This document shows, in pieces, positions 44,966-53,571 of a stretch of DNA of 64,000 bases. Under the pieces are notes generated by a model, which saw nothing but the letters and a program-made list of their open reading frames with translations, was not told the origin of the DNA and did not search any database. Numbering within the stretch: the first letter of the stretch is position 1; every line of letters starts with the position of its first letter. The stretch is from assembly GCA_023411555.1 (NCBI GenBank), contig JAEYOQ010000062.1, forward strand, positions 62,001 to 126,000, in the 5' to 3' direction. The position numbers and the translations under genes are program-made. This DNA is from Bacillota bacterium. GTDB lineage: Bacteria; Bacillota; Clostridia; Lachnospirales; Lachnospiraceae.

Positions 44966-45010
44966 CATCGTGAAATAGATATTTAGTAAAAGGGAAAGGA
45001 AGGTATCTAT

Positions 45011-46330
45011 ATGAAGCAATTAGATTTCCAAAGAAGTATTACTGATTGTATATGTGGTCATGAACACCATTGTAATATTGAAAAAGTAATTATTGGAGAG
45101 AATGCATGCGAAGAAATCCCGGCATTACTGTCTAATTATAAGAATGTATTGTTGGTAGCCGATCAGAATACTTTTACCGCCTGTGGAAATATTGTTCTTC
45201 AACTATTGAAGGATAAAGGATTTCATGTAAGAAATAAAATCTTTCAGACCGGAGACACAGTGCTTATTCCTGATGAGAATTCTTTATCAGCAGTAGCTTC
45301 TGAGATTGATACTAATACTCAGATCGTAATCGCCGTTGGTTCCGGTGTAATTAATGATATCTGTAAATACGTCTCTTATCAGCATCACCTACCCTATATG
45401 ATTGTTGCTACCGCCCCTTCCATGGACGGTTATGCCTCTGTGGGTGCCGCTCTAATTCTAAAGGGAATGAAGGTTACCCTGAACGGACAAGTACCCAACT
45501 GGATTGTAGGTGATACAAATGTTCTTAAGGATGCTCCGATTGATATGATTCGTGCTGGTGTTGGTGATATCCTAGGAAAATTATCCTGTCTTAACGACTG
45601 GAAGCTAAGTCATGTCATAAATGACGAGTATTTTTGCCCATATATCTATGATATGGTCATGACAGAAGTGGAAGCCTGCAAAAAGGATATATCACTCTAT
45701 CTGAAGCGGGATCCTGCTTGCATTGGACGCCTTATGAATAGTCTTGTCTTGGTGGGTATTGCCATGGCGTATGTAGGTAATTCCCGTCCCGCATCCGGCA
45801 GCGAACACCACTTATCCCATTTTTACGAGATTGTAAACATAATGAAGAATAAGGAGTATTTTCCACACGGTATTGATGTTGCTTATGGTACAGTTATCAC
45901 AAGCTATCTGCGCGACCAGTTATCTGCTGCCTCTCCTGCCTCTTTCCGCTCCATATACGACGCTGCACAATGGACAAAGGATGTGGAATGCGTCTACGGC
46001 ACTCTAACTCCTGAAGTAATCGACCTACAGAAAAAAGTAGGCTTCTATGTCACCAACCGTCTGGATATCATTACCCGCAGATGGGATGAGATTGTCACAA
46101 TTCTAAGGGAGGTACCTGATGATAAAGAAATCCTCCAAATGCTGCAAGCCATCGGCTATCACATGGAGGATTATTGGAAGCTGTATGGAGAAGATATGAT
46201 TAATGATTCTATCATATATGCGAAGGATCTCAAGGATCGTTATTCGGTATTGTGGCTGCTGTTCGACATTGGCCTCTTAGAAGATTATGCAGCACAAGCC
46301 ATTGATGATCACAGGAAAGGCCTTCTTTAA
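45011..46330 (+). CDS. AraM-type sn-glycerol-1-phosphate dehydrogenase
   Basis: 439 residues. NAD(P)-binding GSGVINDICKYVSYQHHLPYMIVATAPSMDGYAS and metal ligands Asp (GVGDILGKL) and His (GSEHHLSHF, FPHGIDVAYG) match AraM/EgsA, which reduces dihydroxyacetone phosphate to sn-glycerol-1-phosphate or runs the reverse. GGAAGG precedes the ATG. It is divergent from the ABC importer and, with the HAD-IIA phosphatase, recalls the AraL-AraM pair. A cytoplasmic role in use of imported glycerol phosphate is likely but unproven. Confidence 0.88.
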   Translation: MKQLDFQRSITDCICGHEHHCNIEKVIIGENACEEIPALLSNYKNVLLVADQNTFTACGNIVLQLLKDKGFHVRNKIFQTGDTVLIPDENSLSAVASEIDTNTQIVIAVGSGVINDICKYVSYQHHLPYMIVATAPSMDGYASVGAALILKGMKVTLNGQVPNWIVGDTNVLKDAPIDMIRAGVGDILGKLSCLNDWKLSHVINDEYFCPYIYDMVMTEVEACKKDISLYLKRDPACIGRLMNSLVLVGIAMAYVGNSRPASGSEHHLSHFYEIVNIMKNKEYFPHGIDVAYGTVITSYLRDQLSAASPASFRSIYDAAQWTKDVECVYGTLTPEVIDLQKKVGFYVTNRLDIITRRWDEIVTILREVPDDKEILQMLQAIGYHMEDYWKLYGEDMINDSIIYAKDLKDRYSVLWLLFDIGLLEDYAAQAIDDHRKGLL

Positions 46331-46417
46331 TACTTTCGCGGTATGTGATTCACTACCTATCTTATCATTATTTTATGATAAAAATTATTAATGCCCTCTC
46401 TTACATATAACATATTA

Positions 46418-46465
46418 AGAAACGAGTATTCCGGTGGCGTGAAGTGCTCCTGAATACTCGTTTCT
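46418..46465. terminator. Bidirectional terminator between araM-like and TIR genes
   Basis: AGAAACGAGTATTC and GAATACTCGTTTCT are perfect 14-bp arms with a 20-base loop, between convergent genes. Confidence 0.8.
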
Positions 46466-46496
46466 ATGTAAATATGCATTTTGCTTATATATATTA

Positions 46497-47279
46497 TTAT
46501 GTACTTTCGTGATTTTTAAGTATAAACTTGTCATTAACTAGTTTTGCTGCATGATTCACATAGAGTGAACCACCGATTAATACTTCTCTATTTCCCTTCA
46601 TGCTTAATACCACAGTCCCACACATTACAGGCCATTGATCCTGTGGTGTAGTATATACCGCAATGATATCATTATTATAATAAAATCCATTATACTCAAA
46701 ATGATAATGTAATTCCTTACCCCTCTTTGACCGATTTAAATCCACTAGCATAAAAAAGCTTTCATTGGTACTTTTAATATAAGCTCTTCCATCCGGTCTT
46801 TTATCATTCGTATTATGATAATAGAATAAATCCCAAGTACCTTCAAGCCAATGTCTTTCATTACTTACTAATGAAACATACCAATCCTTTATTTCTCGTT
46901 GGGCTCTCAGCCTTTTGGAATAATCAATAAAAGTGATACCATTAAAATCTGCTGCCATCTTAATATCACCTTTTTTCACCATAATCGTTCTTTTTATTCC
47001 ATGCTTGCCACAGAATAAACCAAATTCGAATATTACATTATCCCTAGGTTGAATCGTCTCTTGCCCTCTATACCATACTTTATCGTCAGCTGTTAGCAAA
47101 AAAATTGCTGCATCAACCTGTTCATTGATTCTGTTAAGGGCCTCGAGTGTATATTCTCCTGGTTTAAATGTCGTAGGAGAATCCCATTTGACAACTTCAC
47201 AATCTAATTCCTCAAGATACAAGGCGATATCATCCATTAATTCTTTCGCTTCTCTGGAGCTTCCAATAAAGATTTTCAT
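46497..47279 (-). CDS. TIR-like (CAP12/Pycsar-type) putative defence effector
   Basis: 260 residues. Residues 1-135 form a TIR-like nucleotide-binding domain: KIFIGSSREAKELMDDIA, AAIFLLTADD and the family signature RDNVIFEFGLFCGKHG, where Glu85 is the candidate NAD-cleaving residue. Residues 143-260 are a beta-rich domain starting HWLEGTWDLFYYHN, lipocalin-like in pattern, not recognised. TTG at 47285 is possible, but ATG at 47279 is better. It stands alone beside a tRNA gene in a gene-poor AT-rich stretch, typical of accessory DNA. NAD depletion on phage infection is the family theme; the ligand here is unknown. Confidence 0.75.
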   Translation of the reverse strand: MKIFIGSSREAKELMDDIALYLEELDCEVVKWDSPTTFKPGEYTLEALNRINEQVDAAIFLLTADDKVWYRGQETIQPRDNVIFEFGLFCGKHGIKRTIMVKKGDIKMAADFNGITFIDYSKRLRAQREIKDWYVSLVSNERHWLEGTWDLFYYHNTNDKRPDGRAYIKSTNESFFMLVDLNRSKRGKELHYHFEYNGFYYNNDIIAVYTTPQDQWPVMCGTVVLSMKGNREVLIGGSLYVNHAAKLVNDKFILKNHEST

Positions 47280-47285
47280 ATTCAA

Positions 47286-47820
47286 TACTCACTTTCAAAA
47301 AGTTTTTTATTGATTGTTATATACCTTATTGTTACTTAGCGCATAGATAATATGATAACTAAATATATTCTCTTTATATATATATAAATCTAATATAGCT
47401 CTATATTTTACGATAATCATCGTCAGGAACTTCCACATCAAGATATTAATTGCCCTTCGTAAAACAGATGGCTTGTATAGTTAAAATTATACATCTATTT
47501 ATAGTTTTTTCCAATATATCAATTAAAATTAATTTCTATATTGTTACTTTCTTTGCACCGCTCATACCTTCCATAATAAGCAGTATCGTTCTGTATCTGC
47601 AGCTTGCTATACTAAGGTATACCTAATTATCAATAACCCAATTAAGATGCAATACGAGGAAAGCCAGTTTTTCAAAGATTGGTCTAAATCCAAAAAAGTC
47701 AACCATCCTTTATCCACAATTTAAGAAATTAATAGAACCCGCAAACCCTTGCAAATCCGGACATAACAAAAAAGCACCAACCCCGAAGCTCCTAAGTCTT
47801 CAAAATTGATACTTTGTAAG
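47286..47820. other. Gene-free AT-rich stretch beside tRNA-Lys
   Basis: About 535 bases with no supported gene, riboswitch or strong terminator. Nothing recognisable, but its position between a TIR-like gene and a tRNA 3' end fits an old insertion site. Confidence 0.5.
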
Positions 47821-47893
47821 TGCGTCTCCAGGGGCTCGAACCCTGGACACCCTGATTAAGAGTCAGGTGCTCTACCAACTGAGCTAGAGACGC
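47821..47893 (-). tRNA. tRNA-Lys(CTT)
   Basis: A full cloverleaf on the minus strand: acceptor GCGTCTC / GAGACGC with discriminator A, D-arm TAGCTCAGTTGGTAGAGC, anticodon stem CCTGA / TCAGG with loop CTCTTAA (anticodon CTT), T-arm CCAGG-GTTCGAGC-CCTGG. CCA is not encoded. It reads AAG codons. Confidence 0.95.
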
Positions 47894-48040
47894 TTATTTG
47901 TTGTTCGGCTTGTCTTGTTTTTGTTTTTCTTAAGTACCGAACGCAAGGATTATTATATATTGTATTGAATCAAATTGCAAGTGTTTTTTTTAATATTTTT
48001 AAAAAAATATATAATTTATTTTATTCGAATTCTTATTTCT

Positions 48041-48073
48041 GGAAGAAAAGCCTTTTTTCTAGGCTTTTCTTCC
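48041..48073 (-). terminator. Terminator-like hairpin after thioredoxin
   Basis: GGAAGAAAAGCC and GGCTTTTCTTCC are perfect 12-bp arms, about 90 bases past the thioredoxin stop. The T-tract is weak outside the stem. Confidence 0.6.
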
Positions 48074-48164
48074 TTGTTTAACCTTTTATCAACATATCAT
48101 TCCAATTAATTTTATAACTTGATGTTACTAAAGTATATTGCTAAATTCATATTTCCTACTTGTC

Positions 48165-48482
48165 TTACTTATGTGCATTAAGCTTGTCCTGAAGTACCTG
48201 CTTGGATACAAGTCCTACAACCTTGTCTACTGCCTCTCCGTTCTTAAATATAATCAAGGTCGGAATTGACATGACACGGTATTTCTCGGCTGTATTAGGC
48301 TCCTGATCTACATTCAGCTTACCAATCTTGAATACACCCTCATATTCCGTTGCTAGCTCTGCAACGATAGGCGCTATCATCTTGCAGGGGCCGCACCAGT
48401 CAGCATAAAAATCTACCAATACAGGAATATCCGATTCCAAAGCCTCTTTTTGAAAATTTGCGTCTGTAAATTGTAATGCCAT
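48165..48482 (-). CDS. trxA: Thioredoxin
   Basis: 105 residues with the active site WCGPCK (Cys30, Cys33), the cis-proline region SIPTLIIFKNGE and the usual length. It reduces protein disulfides using thioredoxin reductase (not in this window). The frame reaches 48575, but GGAGG seven bases before the ATG at 48482 sets the start. Monocistronic, with a hairpin downstream. Confidence 0.96.
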   Translation of the reverse strand: MALQFTDANFQKEALESDIPVLVDFYADWCGPCKMIAPIVAELATEYEGVFKIGKLNVDQEPNTAEKYRVMSIPTLIIFKNGEAVDKVVGLVSKQVLQDKLNAHK

Positions 48483-48639
48483 TCGATTTCCTCCAATCTT
48501 AGTTCTTGAAACCGAGTATTGCCTTACGGAACAAGAATTCATCCTTTTGATGTATAGTATCTCAATTAACACCATTTTTATGTGATTACAAAATAATATT
48601 ATATCAGTTAATATAAAAAGACAAGTAGGATTTCCTGTA

Positions 48640-48783
48640 TTATTTCTTCTTTTTATTTTTTACACTACCATTCAGCAGCTTCGACACCTCATCCCAGGAT
48701 TTCTTTAGCTTAAATAGTTTCCTGTCAAGCTTCGGATTTGTTCCTGTGACCCTCGCAACCTGTGATTTCCAATTGCTTTTCAT
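48640..48783 (-). CDS. 47-residue basic hypothetical protein
   Basis: A short frame that begins MKSNWKSQVARVTGTNPKLD and ends in a lysine-rich tail (KNKKKK). The ribosome site is GGGGA five bases before the ATG. About a third of residues are basic and it has no membrane segment, so nucleic-acid or ribosome binding is conceivable. No family is recognised. The coding case rests on the start signal and lack of an alternative. Confidence 0.55.
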   Translation of the reverse strand: MKSNWKSQVARVTGTNPKLDRKLFKLKKSWDEVSKLLNGSVKNKKKK

Positions 48784-48858
48784 AGTTTTCCCCGACTAAC
48801 TTTTTGTTATCATTCTATGATATAAATGAGATTTTAGTCCCTACCTTTTTCACACTAA

Positions 48859-49497
48859 TTAATTACGGTATGCCACCAATCGGTGTATCGGATTTCCCAT
48901 GGCAGAGAAACGCTCCTCATATTCTGTCATTATATTTCCTTCTGCATATTCACTATGATGTAAGTCATAGGTTACCTCACGCAGCTGCCATCCGGCAATA
49001 CCTGCCTCTTCTACAGAGAAATCAAAGAGAGGACGATTATCTGTCTTAAAGTTAACTTCTCCTTCCTTCTTAAGACATTGGTCATACCTTGCCAGAAATT
49101 CCTTGCTGGTTAGTCTCCTCTTTGCATGACGATCCTTAGGCCAGGGATCGGAGAAGTTAAGATAGATTCGGTCTATCTCGTCACTGTCAAAGATAGTATT
49201 CAGGTATTCTGCATCGAAACGTATGAAATACAAGTTAGTCAGCTCTGTCTCCTTAACTTTCTCCAACGCTCTAAGAAGTACACTTGAATATTTTTCTATT
49301 CCGATATAATTAATTTGTGGATTTTTCGCAGCCATCTCCATGATGAAACGCCCCTTCCCCATACCAATCTCAATATGCAGAGGGTGATCATTACCAAAAA
49401 GGTTCTTCCAATTTCCCTTCCATCTCTCCGGCTCCTGAACAACATACTCGTTGGCCGCAACAATTTCTCTAGAGCCTCTAATATTCCTCAGTCTCAT
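48859..49497 (-). CDS. trmB: TrmB, tRNA (guanine-N7)-methyltransferase
   Basis: 212 residues. SAM-binding LHIEIGMGKGRFIMEMA, then YIGIEKYSSVLLRAL, and the TrmB signature LNFSDPWPKDRHAKRRLTS are present. It methylates G46 in the tRNA variable loop. The length is normal. GGAGG lies upstream of the start. It is a single gene. Confidence 0.96.
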   Translation of the reverse strand: MRLRNIRGSREIVAANEYVVQEPERWKGNWKNLFGNDHPLHIEIGMGKGRFIMEMAAKNPQINYIGIEKYSSVLLRALEKVKETELTNLYFIRFDAEYLNTIFDSDEIDRIYLNFSDPWPKDRHAKRRLTSKEFLARYDQCLKKEGEVNFKTDNRPLFDFSVEEAGIAGWQLREVTYDLHHSEYAEGNIMTEYEERFSAMGNPIHRLVAYRN

Positions 49498-49713
49498 ATA
49501 TTCCTCCTTGAATACTTTTCCTGTTTTAGCTTATACTGTGTTTTACATAGATATATAAGGTATCATTGTTCCAATTATAAATTCAATCATTACGTTCGTC
49601 AATTATTCCTTTTTGTATCAAATTTTTCCACCGCTTCTTTTAAAGTGATTTATTTTCTCTATTCTATATAGTATACTGAATAGGATAAAATTCATTATGA
49701 AAGGAGCTTATAT

Positions 49714-50331
49714 ATGAAGGTTCTTGCAATCAATGGAAGCCCAAAGCCAAAGGGTAACACTTATATGGCACTTAAGACTGTATGTGATGAATTGGAAAAC
49801 CAAGGTATTGAGACAGAGATAATTCATGTAGGCAATTTAGAGATTAAGGGCTGTATCAGCTGTTATCGCTGCAGCGAGGGCTATTGTGTATTCTCTGATG
49901 ATCAACTGCGTGGGATTGCAGATAAGGTATATGCTGCGGACGGTATTCTATTGGGAAGCCCTGTCTACTATGCAGGCATAGCAGGCACAATGAAAAGTTT
50001 TTTAGACCGACTGTTCTACCCAAGCAACGGCAAACTTCGCTTAAAGGTTGGTGCTTCCATTGCCGTTCCACGTCGCTCTGGCGGAGTTACTACCTTCGAT
50101 CAGCTTAACAACTATTTCTTAATATCAGAAATGATGATAACTCCCTCCTATTACTGGAATGTAATTCACGGTGGAGCACCGGGAGAGATAACCCAGGATA
50201 TGGAGGGTATGTGTGTACTTAAGAATCTGGCTAATAATATGGCCTGGATGATTAAGGTCAAAGATTATAGTAAGGATGCTTTTCCAATGCCTGATCCAAA
50301 ACCGCGTGAATGGACGAATTTTATCAGATAA
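49714..50331 (+). CDS. Iron-sulfur flavoprotein / NADPH-dependent FMN reductase family
   Basis: 205 residues. The flavodoxin-like start KVLAINGSPKPKGNTYMAL binds FMN phosphate. Cys47, Cys50, Cys53 and Cys58 (GCISCYRCSEGYC, CX2CX2CX4C) match the compact 4Fe-4S ligand motif of Methanosarcina-type ISF proteins. SPVYYAGIAGTMKSFLDRL is conserved in the family. It probably moves electrons or reduces oxidants. AAGGAGC precedes the ATG. It is a single gene; the partner is unknown. Confidence 0.88.
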   Translation: MKVLAINGSPKPKGNTYMALKTVCDELENQGIETEIIHVGNLEIKGCISCYRCSEGYCVFSDDQLRGIADKVYAADGILLGSPVYYAGIAGTMKSFLDRLFYPSNGKLRLKVGASIAVPRRSGGVTTFDQLNNYFLISEMMITPSYYWNVIHGGAPGEITQDMEGMCVLKNLANNMAWMIKVKDYSKDAFPMPDPKPREWTNFIR

Positions 50332-50481
50332 AATTCACATTTACTGCTCTATTTTAAGTTTACAACAGAACATATCGTATAGTACAATTGTATAGGCTAT
50401 ACAAAACATAAGCTTCATCGCCGTTTTGTGAATCACGTATTAATGGGATACGGACTTACAGACTTTCATTGATCAGGTTTT

Positions 50482-50519
50482 ATAGCCATCCTTAGCGGAT
50501 TCTGTCTATGGATGGCTAT
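50482..50519. repeat. Inverted repeat downstream of the flavoprotein gene
   Basis: ATAGCCATCC and GGATGGCTAT form a perfect 10-bp stem with an 18-base loop, without a T-tract on either strand. The rest of 50332-50755 shows no gene. Confidence 0.5.
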
Positions 50520-50755
50520 CCCATGCAAATCTCGTGGTATATTAAGTAACATTTTCATGATACGTAAGCATGCATGCTCACGTACCCGTTTCCTATATGT
50601 AAGCATTAGCATAAATCGTCCAAAATCCGTTAGTATCATAAGAAAAACATCTGGAATCTAACTTAGTATACTAATGTAGCAATCAAAAGAATCGTATAAC
50701 TTAATACGCCTCCGCTATAATGTTTCCAGTTTTTTAGAAAGGCAAGGTTTTAATC

Positions 50756-52171
50756 ATGAAACGACAATTATTTGCTTGTATGAGCATTCTTATATTATTC
50801 CTATCAACGATATTTACCTCTGTACCGGTACAAGCTACTACTTCCGATGCTGATAAGACATGGCCAAACGGGCCGAGTGTCGTTGCTGAGTCAGCAATTG
50901 TTATGGAAGCCTCTACGGGGCTGATTCTTTATGAGAAAAATATAAATACAACCCACTACCCTGCAAGTATTACTAAAATTATGACTGCATTACTTGCTAT
51001 TGAGAATTCGAATTTAGGCGAGATCGTAACCTTTTCCAAAAAAGCTGTATTTGATGTTGATTTAGACAGCAGCCGCATCGGTATCGATGTCGGCGAGCAG
51101 CTTACGATGCAGCAATGTCTTTATGGGATTTTATTAGAATCAGCAAACGAGGTTTCTTATGCTGTAGCCGAGCACGTAGCTGGCAGCGCCGAGGAATTTG
51201 CAAAAATGATGACCGAGCGTGCCAAGGAGCTTGGCTGTCTGAATACGAACTTCGCTAATCCTCATGGGTTACATGACGAGAATCACTATACCACCAGCTA
51301 TGATATGGCACTGATAACCAGAGAGGCAATGAAGAATGAAACCTTTCGCAAGATATTCAATGCCCGGACCTACCAGATTCCTCCTACTAATATTCAATCA
51401 GAAACCCGTTATCTAAGAAATCATCATAAATTTATACTAAAACAGGATTACCGCTACGATGATTGCATTGGAGGCAAGACCGGCTATACTTCGAACTCAA
51501 AGTTTACACTGGTATCTGTAGCCAAGCGTGGTGATTTGGAATTAATCTGTGTTGTTATGAGGGACAGTAGTAGCAAAAATCAATATACGGATACACAACA
51601 GTTATTCGACTATGCCTTTGATAATTTTTCTATCTACCCTATTGCTGATTTGGAATCATCACAAGCATTAGCCGAATCTCCGATGTTTACCCGTTATAAT
51701 CCCTTGCTAAGCCAGACCTCCTCTCCAATCTCTACCGATGAGAAGGGATATCTAGTGTTACCGAATACAGCCTCCTTTGAGGATGCACAGAAAGAGGTTA
51801 CCTTCTACCCAGCATCACAACAGACCATAACCACGCACAATAAAACGGTAGTAGGAAAGATTTCATATACCTATAATGGTATGTATGTAGGCGGTGCTGA
51901 CATTCTATATAATAATGACCAGCCCTTACAATTAAAACATTCTGAAGTAGAAAAAAATAACCCTACCTCCGCTCCCGAAAAATCTGAGACGGTGAAAGAG
52001 GATCAAAGCCTTCGTCCGATTATTCTGGGTGGTATTGTAGGATTATTTGTTCTCATTATTATTCTTTATTTTGCTTTAGTCGAAGCTCCTCGTCTGAAAC
52101 GTAGAAATGCTTATTATAGAAAACGGGCAAGACGAAAAGCTTTTAAGGATGATGATTTTCTGGATCTATAA
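50756..52171 (+). CDS. dacA: D-alanyl-D-alanine carboxypeptidase (DacA/PBP5 type)
   Basis: 471 residues. Signal peptide (residues 1-27), then the penicillin-binding motifs SITK (catalytic Ser71, Lys74), SAN in LLESANEVSYA and KTG in GGKTGYTSNS. A C-terminal membrane helix (about 420-445) is followed by a basic tail, so it is anchored at both ends or at the C-terminus after cleavage. It trims the pentapeptide of peptidoglycan. The linker before the helix is low-complexity. It converges with the next gene, one base apart. Confidence 0.94.
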   Translation: MKRQLFACMSILILFLSTIFTSVPVQATTSDADKTWPNGPSVVAESAIVMEASTGLILYEKNINTTHYPASITKIMTALLAIENSNLGEIVTFSKKAVFDVDLDSSRIGIDVGEQLTMQQCLYGILLESANEVSYAVAEHVAGSAEEFAKMMTERAKELGCLNTNFANPHGLHDENHYTTSYDMALITREAMKNETFRKIFNARTYQIPPTNIQSETRYLRNHHKFILKQDYRYDDCIGGKTGYTSNSKFTLVSVAKRGDLELICVVMRDSSSKNQYTDTQQLFDYAFDNFSIYPIADLESSQALAESPMFTRYNPLLSQTSSPISTDEKGYLVLPNTASFEDAQKEVTFYPASQQTITTHNKTVVGKISYTYNGMYVGGADILYNNDQPLQLKHSEVEKNNPTSAPEKSETVKEDQSLRPIILGGIVGLFVLIIILYFALVEAPRLKRRNAYYRKRARRKAFKDDDFLDL

Positions 52172-53194
52172 TTATTGACCGAAGGATGCAAATAAGGCTG
52201 CTATTTCATCTGCAGATAGTGCTTTGTTTGCGTCCTCATATAAAGGCGTAATTTCTTTTATTGGAGTTTGAGGCTCTATTACCTCCTGATTGCTTAATTC
52301 TCCCTGATTATCAACTATGCTCCAGTCGTTATTTAATTCTGTCTGTTCCGTATCAACACTTGAATTCCAGCCTATGTCTTCATCCTCTGGGTAGGACGTC
52401 GTATCACTGTTCCAACCGCTAATTGCTGTATCCAACACAAGTTCTTTATCTTGCTCTGTTTCTGCATTCAGTTCTAATTCTGCTTCAGGCTCTATTTCTG
52501 TATCTAAGCCCCATCCCATCTCACCAACATCTTCTATCCTCGGTTCAGCATTAATAGCCCGACTGCTCTCGGGATTTTCCATAGAAGGTACCTGAACATT
52601 AATACTCATATTCTTCAATTCCTGTTGCAGTACCTGAGTGGTATCCTTAAGCTGGTCCGCTATCTTGTTCAGAACCTCTAGCGTCTCTGCCTGGTTTCCT
52701 GATTCAGCGATGACTTGCATCAATTGTCTTGTATTCTCTTTATTATGATTCACCTCAATGTTTAGGGCTTTCTTCTGACCCTCCATTGCCTTCATCTGTA
52801 AATCGATAAGCTTTTGAAGAGTATTAGCTTGATTTGCTTCCAAGACTTCTACTCTATTAATAATCTCCTCTAATTGCTTAGAAAGCACCTCTGTATTCTT
52901 CTTCGTCGCGGTATAGGAAGCTTTCTGTAGGTTCTGCATATCATTAACACGTTCATCCCAGCGTACGATATTCTGGTTGTGTAGCTGATCTATCTGACTT
53001 TTTATCACTTCGCTGTATTCCGATAGTTTACTACGAATGGAATCCATCAAAAGGTAACCTGTTATCAGTACTACTATGCCGAGTGCTATGACACTAAACA
53101 AATTTTCCTCCCCTAATTGAAAAAAATAAGCCTCTGCCATTACAGAGCCTAGAAAGCATAAACCAAAAAAAATAATGTTCAATTTCTTTTTCAT
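52172..53194 (-). CDS. Membrane-anchored coiled-coil protein with acidic tail
   Basis: 340 residues, family not recognised. Two membrane helices lie at residues 5-51. A long coiled coil follows at about 60-200 (SEVIKSQIDQLHNQN, LSKQLEEIINRVEVLEANQA), then an acidic, Trp/Asp-rich disordered region, ending in a conserved-looking motif ANKALSADEIAALFASFGQ. That last motif resembles the LSxDEIxALL peptide of FliM/FliY-type proteins. Scaffold or envelope function is possible. It ends one base from dacA. Confidence 0.65.
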   Translation of the reverse strand: MKKKLNIIFFGLCFLGSVMAEAYFFQLGEENLFSVIALGIVVLITGYLLMDSIRSKLSEYSEVIKSQIDQLHNQNIVRWDERVNDMQNLQKASYTATKKNTEVLSKQLEEIINRVEVLEANQANTLQKLIDLQMKAMEGQKKALNIEVNHNKENTRQLMQVIAESGNQAETLEVLNKIADQLKDTTQVLQQELKNMSINVQVPSMENPESSRAINAEPRIEDVGEMGWGLDTEIEPEAELELNAETEQDKELVLDTAISGWNSDTTSYPEDEDIGWNSSVDTEQTELNNDWSIVDNQGELSNQEVIEPQTPIKEITPLYEDANKALSADEIAALFASFGQ

Positions 53195-53380
53195 ACTATG
53201 TTTGCCCCTATCCTAGACTAATTGGCGACTACGATGATGATGTTTGTCGCATTTTTATATATATCGTCACATGGCCCATAAAAATTAATGTCTAGGACTA
53301 AAGTTTTATTTAATCTGTTTCATATGCCACTGAGACCTTTGTCGCATCGATTAAGGACCCTTAGCTTGCTTGCGCTTTCT

Positions 53381-53468
53381 CTTTTCATGTAGAACAAAGA
53401 GTCAGCTTACTGACTCTCACTTACCCAGAGGGCTTTTATTCATGAAAAGTGAATTGATTTATCAATTC
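53381..53468 (-). promoter_or_regulatory. Structured leader candidate upstream of the coiled-coil gene
   Basis: Nested dyads: outer CTTTTCATG / CATGAAAAG, inner GAGTCAG / CTGACTC (loop CTTA, then TTTGTT on the minus strand), and a separate GAATTGAT / ATCAATTC. They sit 190-275 bases before the start at 53194. No known riboswitch is recognised. No gene is seen in 53195-53571. Confidence 0.4.
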
Positions 53469-53513
53469 TTCTTGTATCATAGTACGCAATTTCCTCGTAT
53501 GATATAAGAAAAG

Positions 53514-53542
53514 GGTCTGATAAAATCATATTATCAAACCCA
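53514..53542 (-). terminator. Terminator of the pst-pho operon
   Basis: GGGTCTGATAA and TTATCAAACCC nearly complementary arms, with TTTTCTT on the minus strand after the hairpin. It follows phoR by 30 bases. Confidence 0.8.
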
Positions 53543-53571
53543 GATTAATCATTTTTCTTTGTCTACTTAGC

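Noticed and set aside
47286..47820. Hidden small genes in the gap beside tRNA-Lys
   Set aside because: No frame with a credible start signal was found on either strand.
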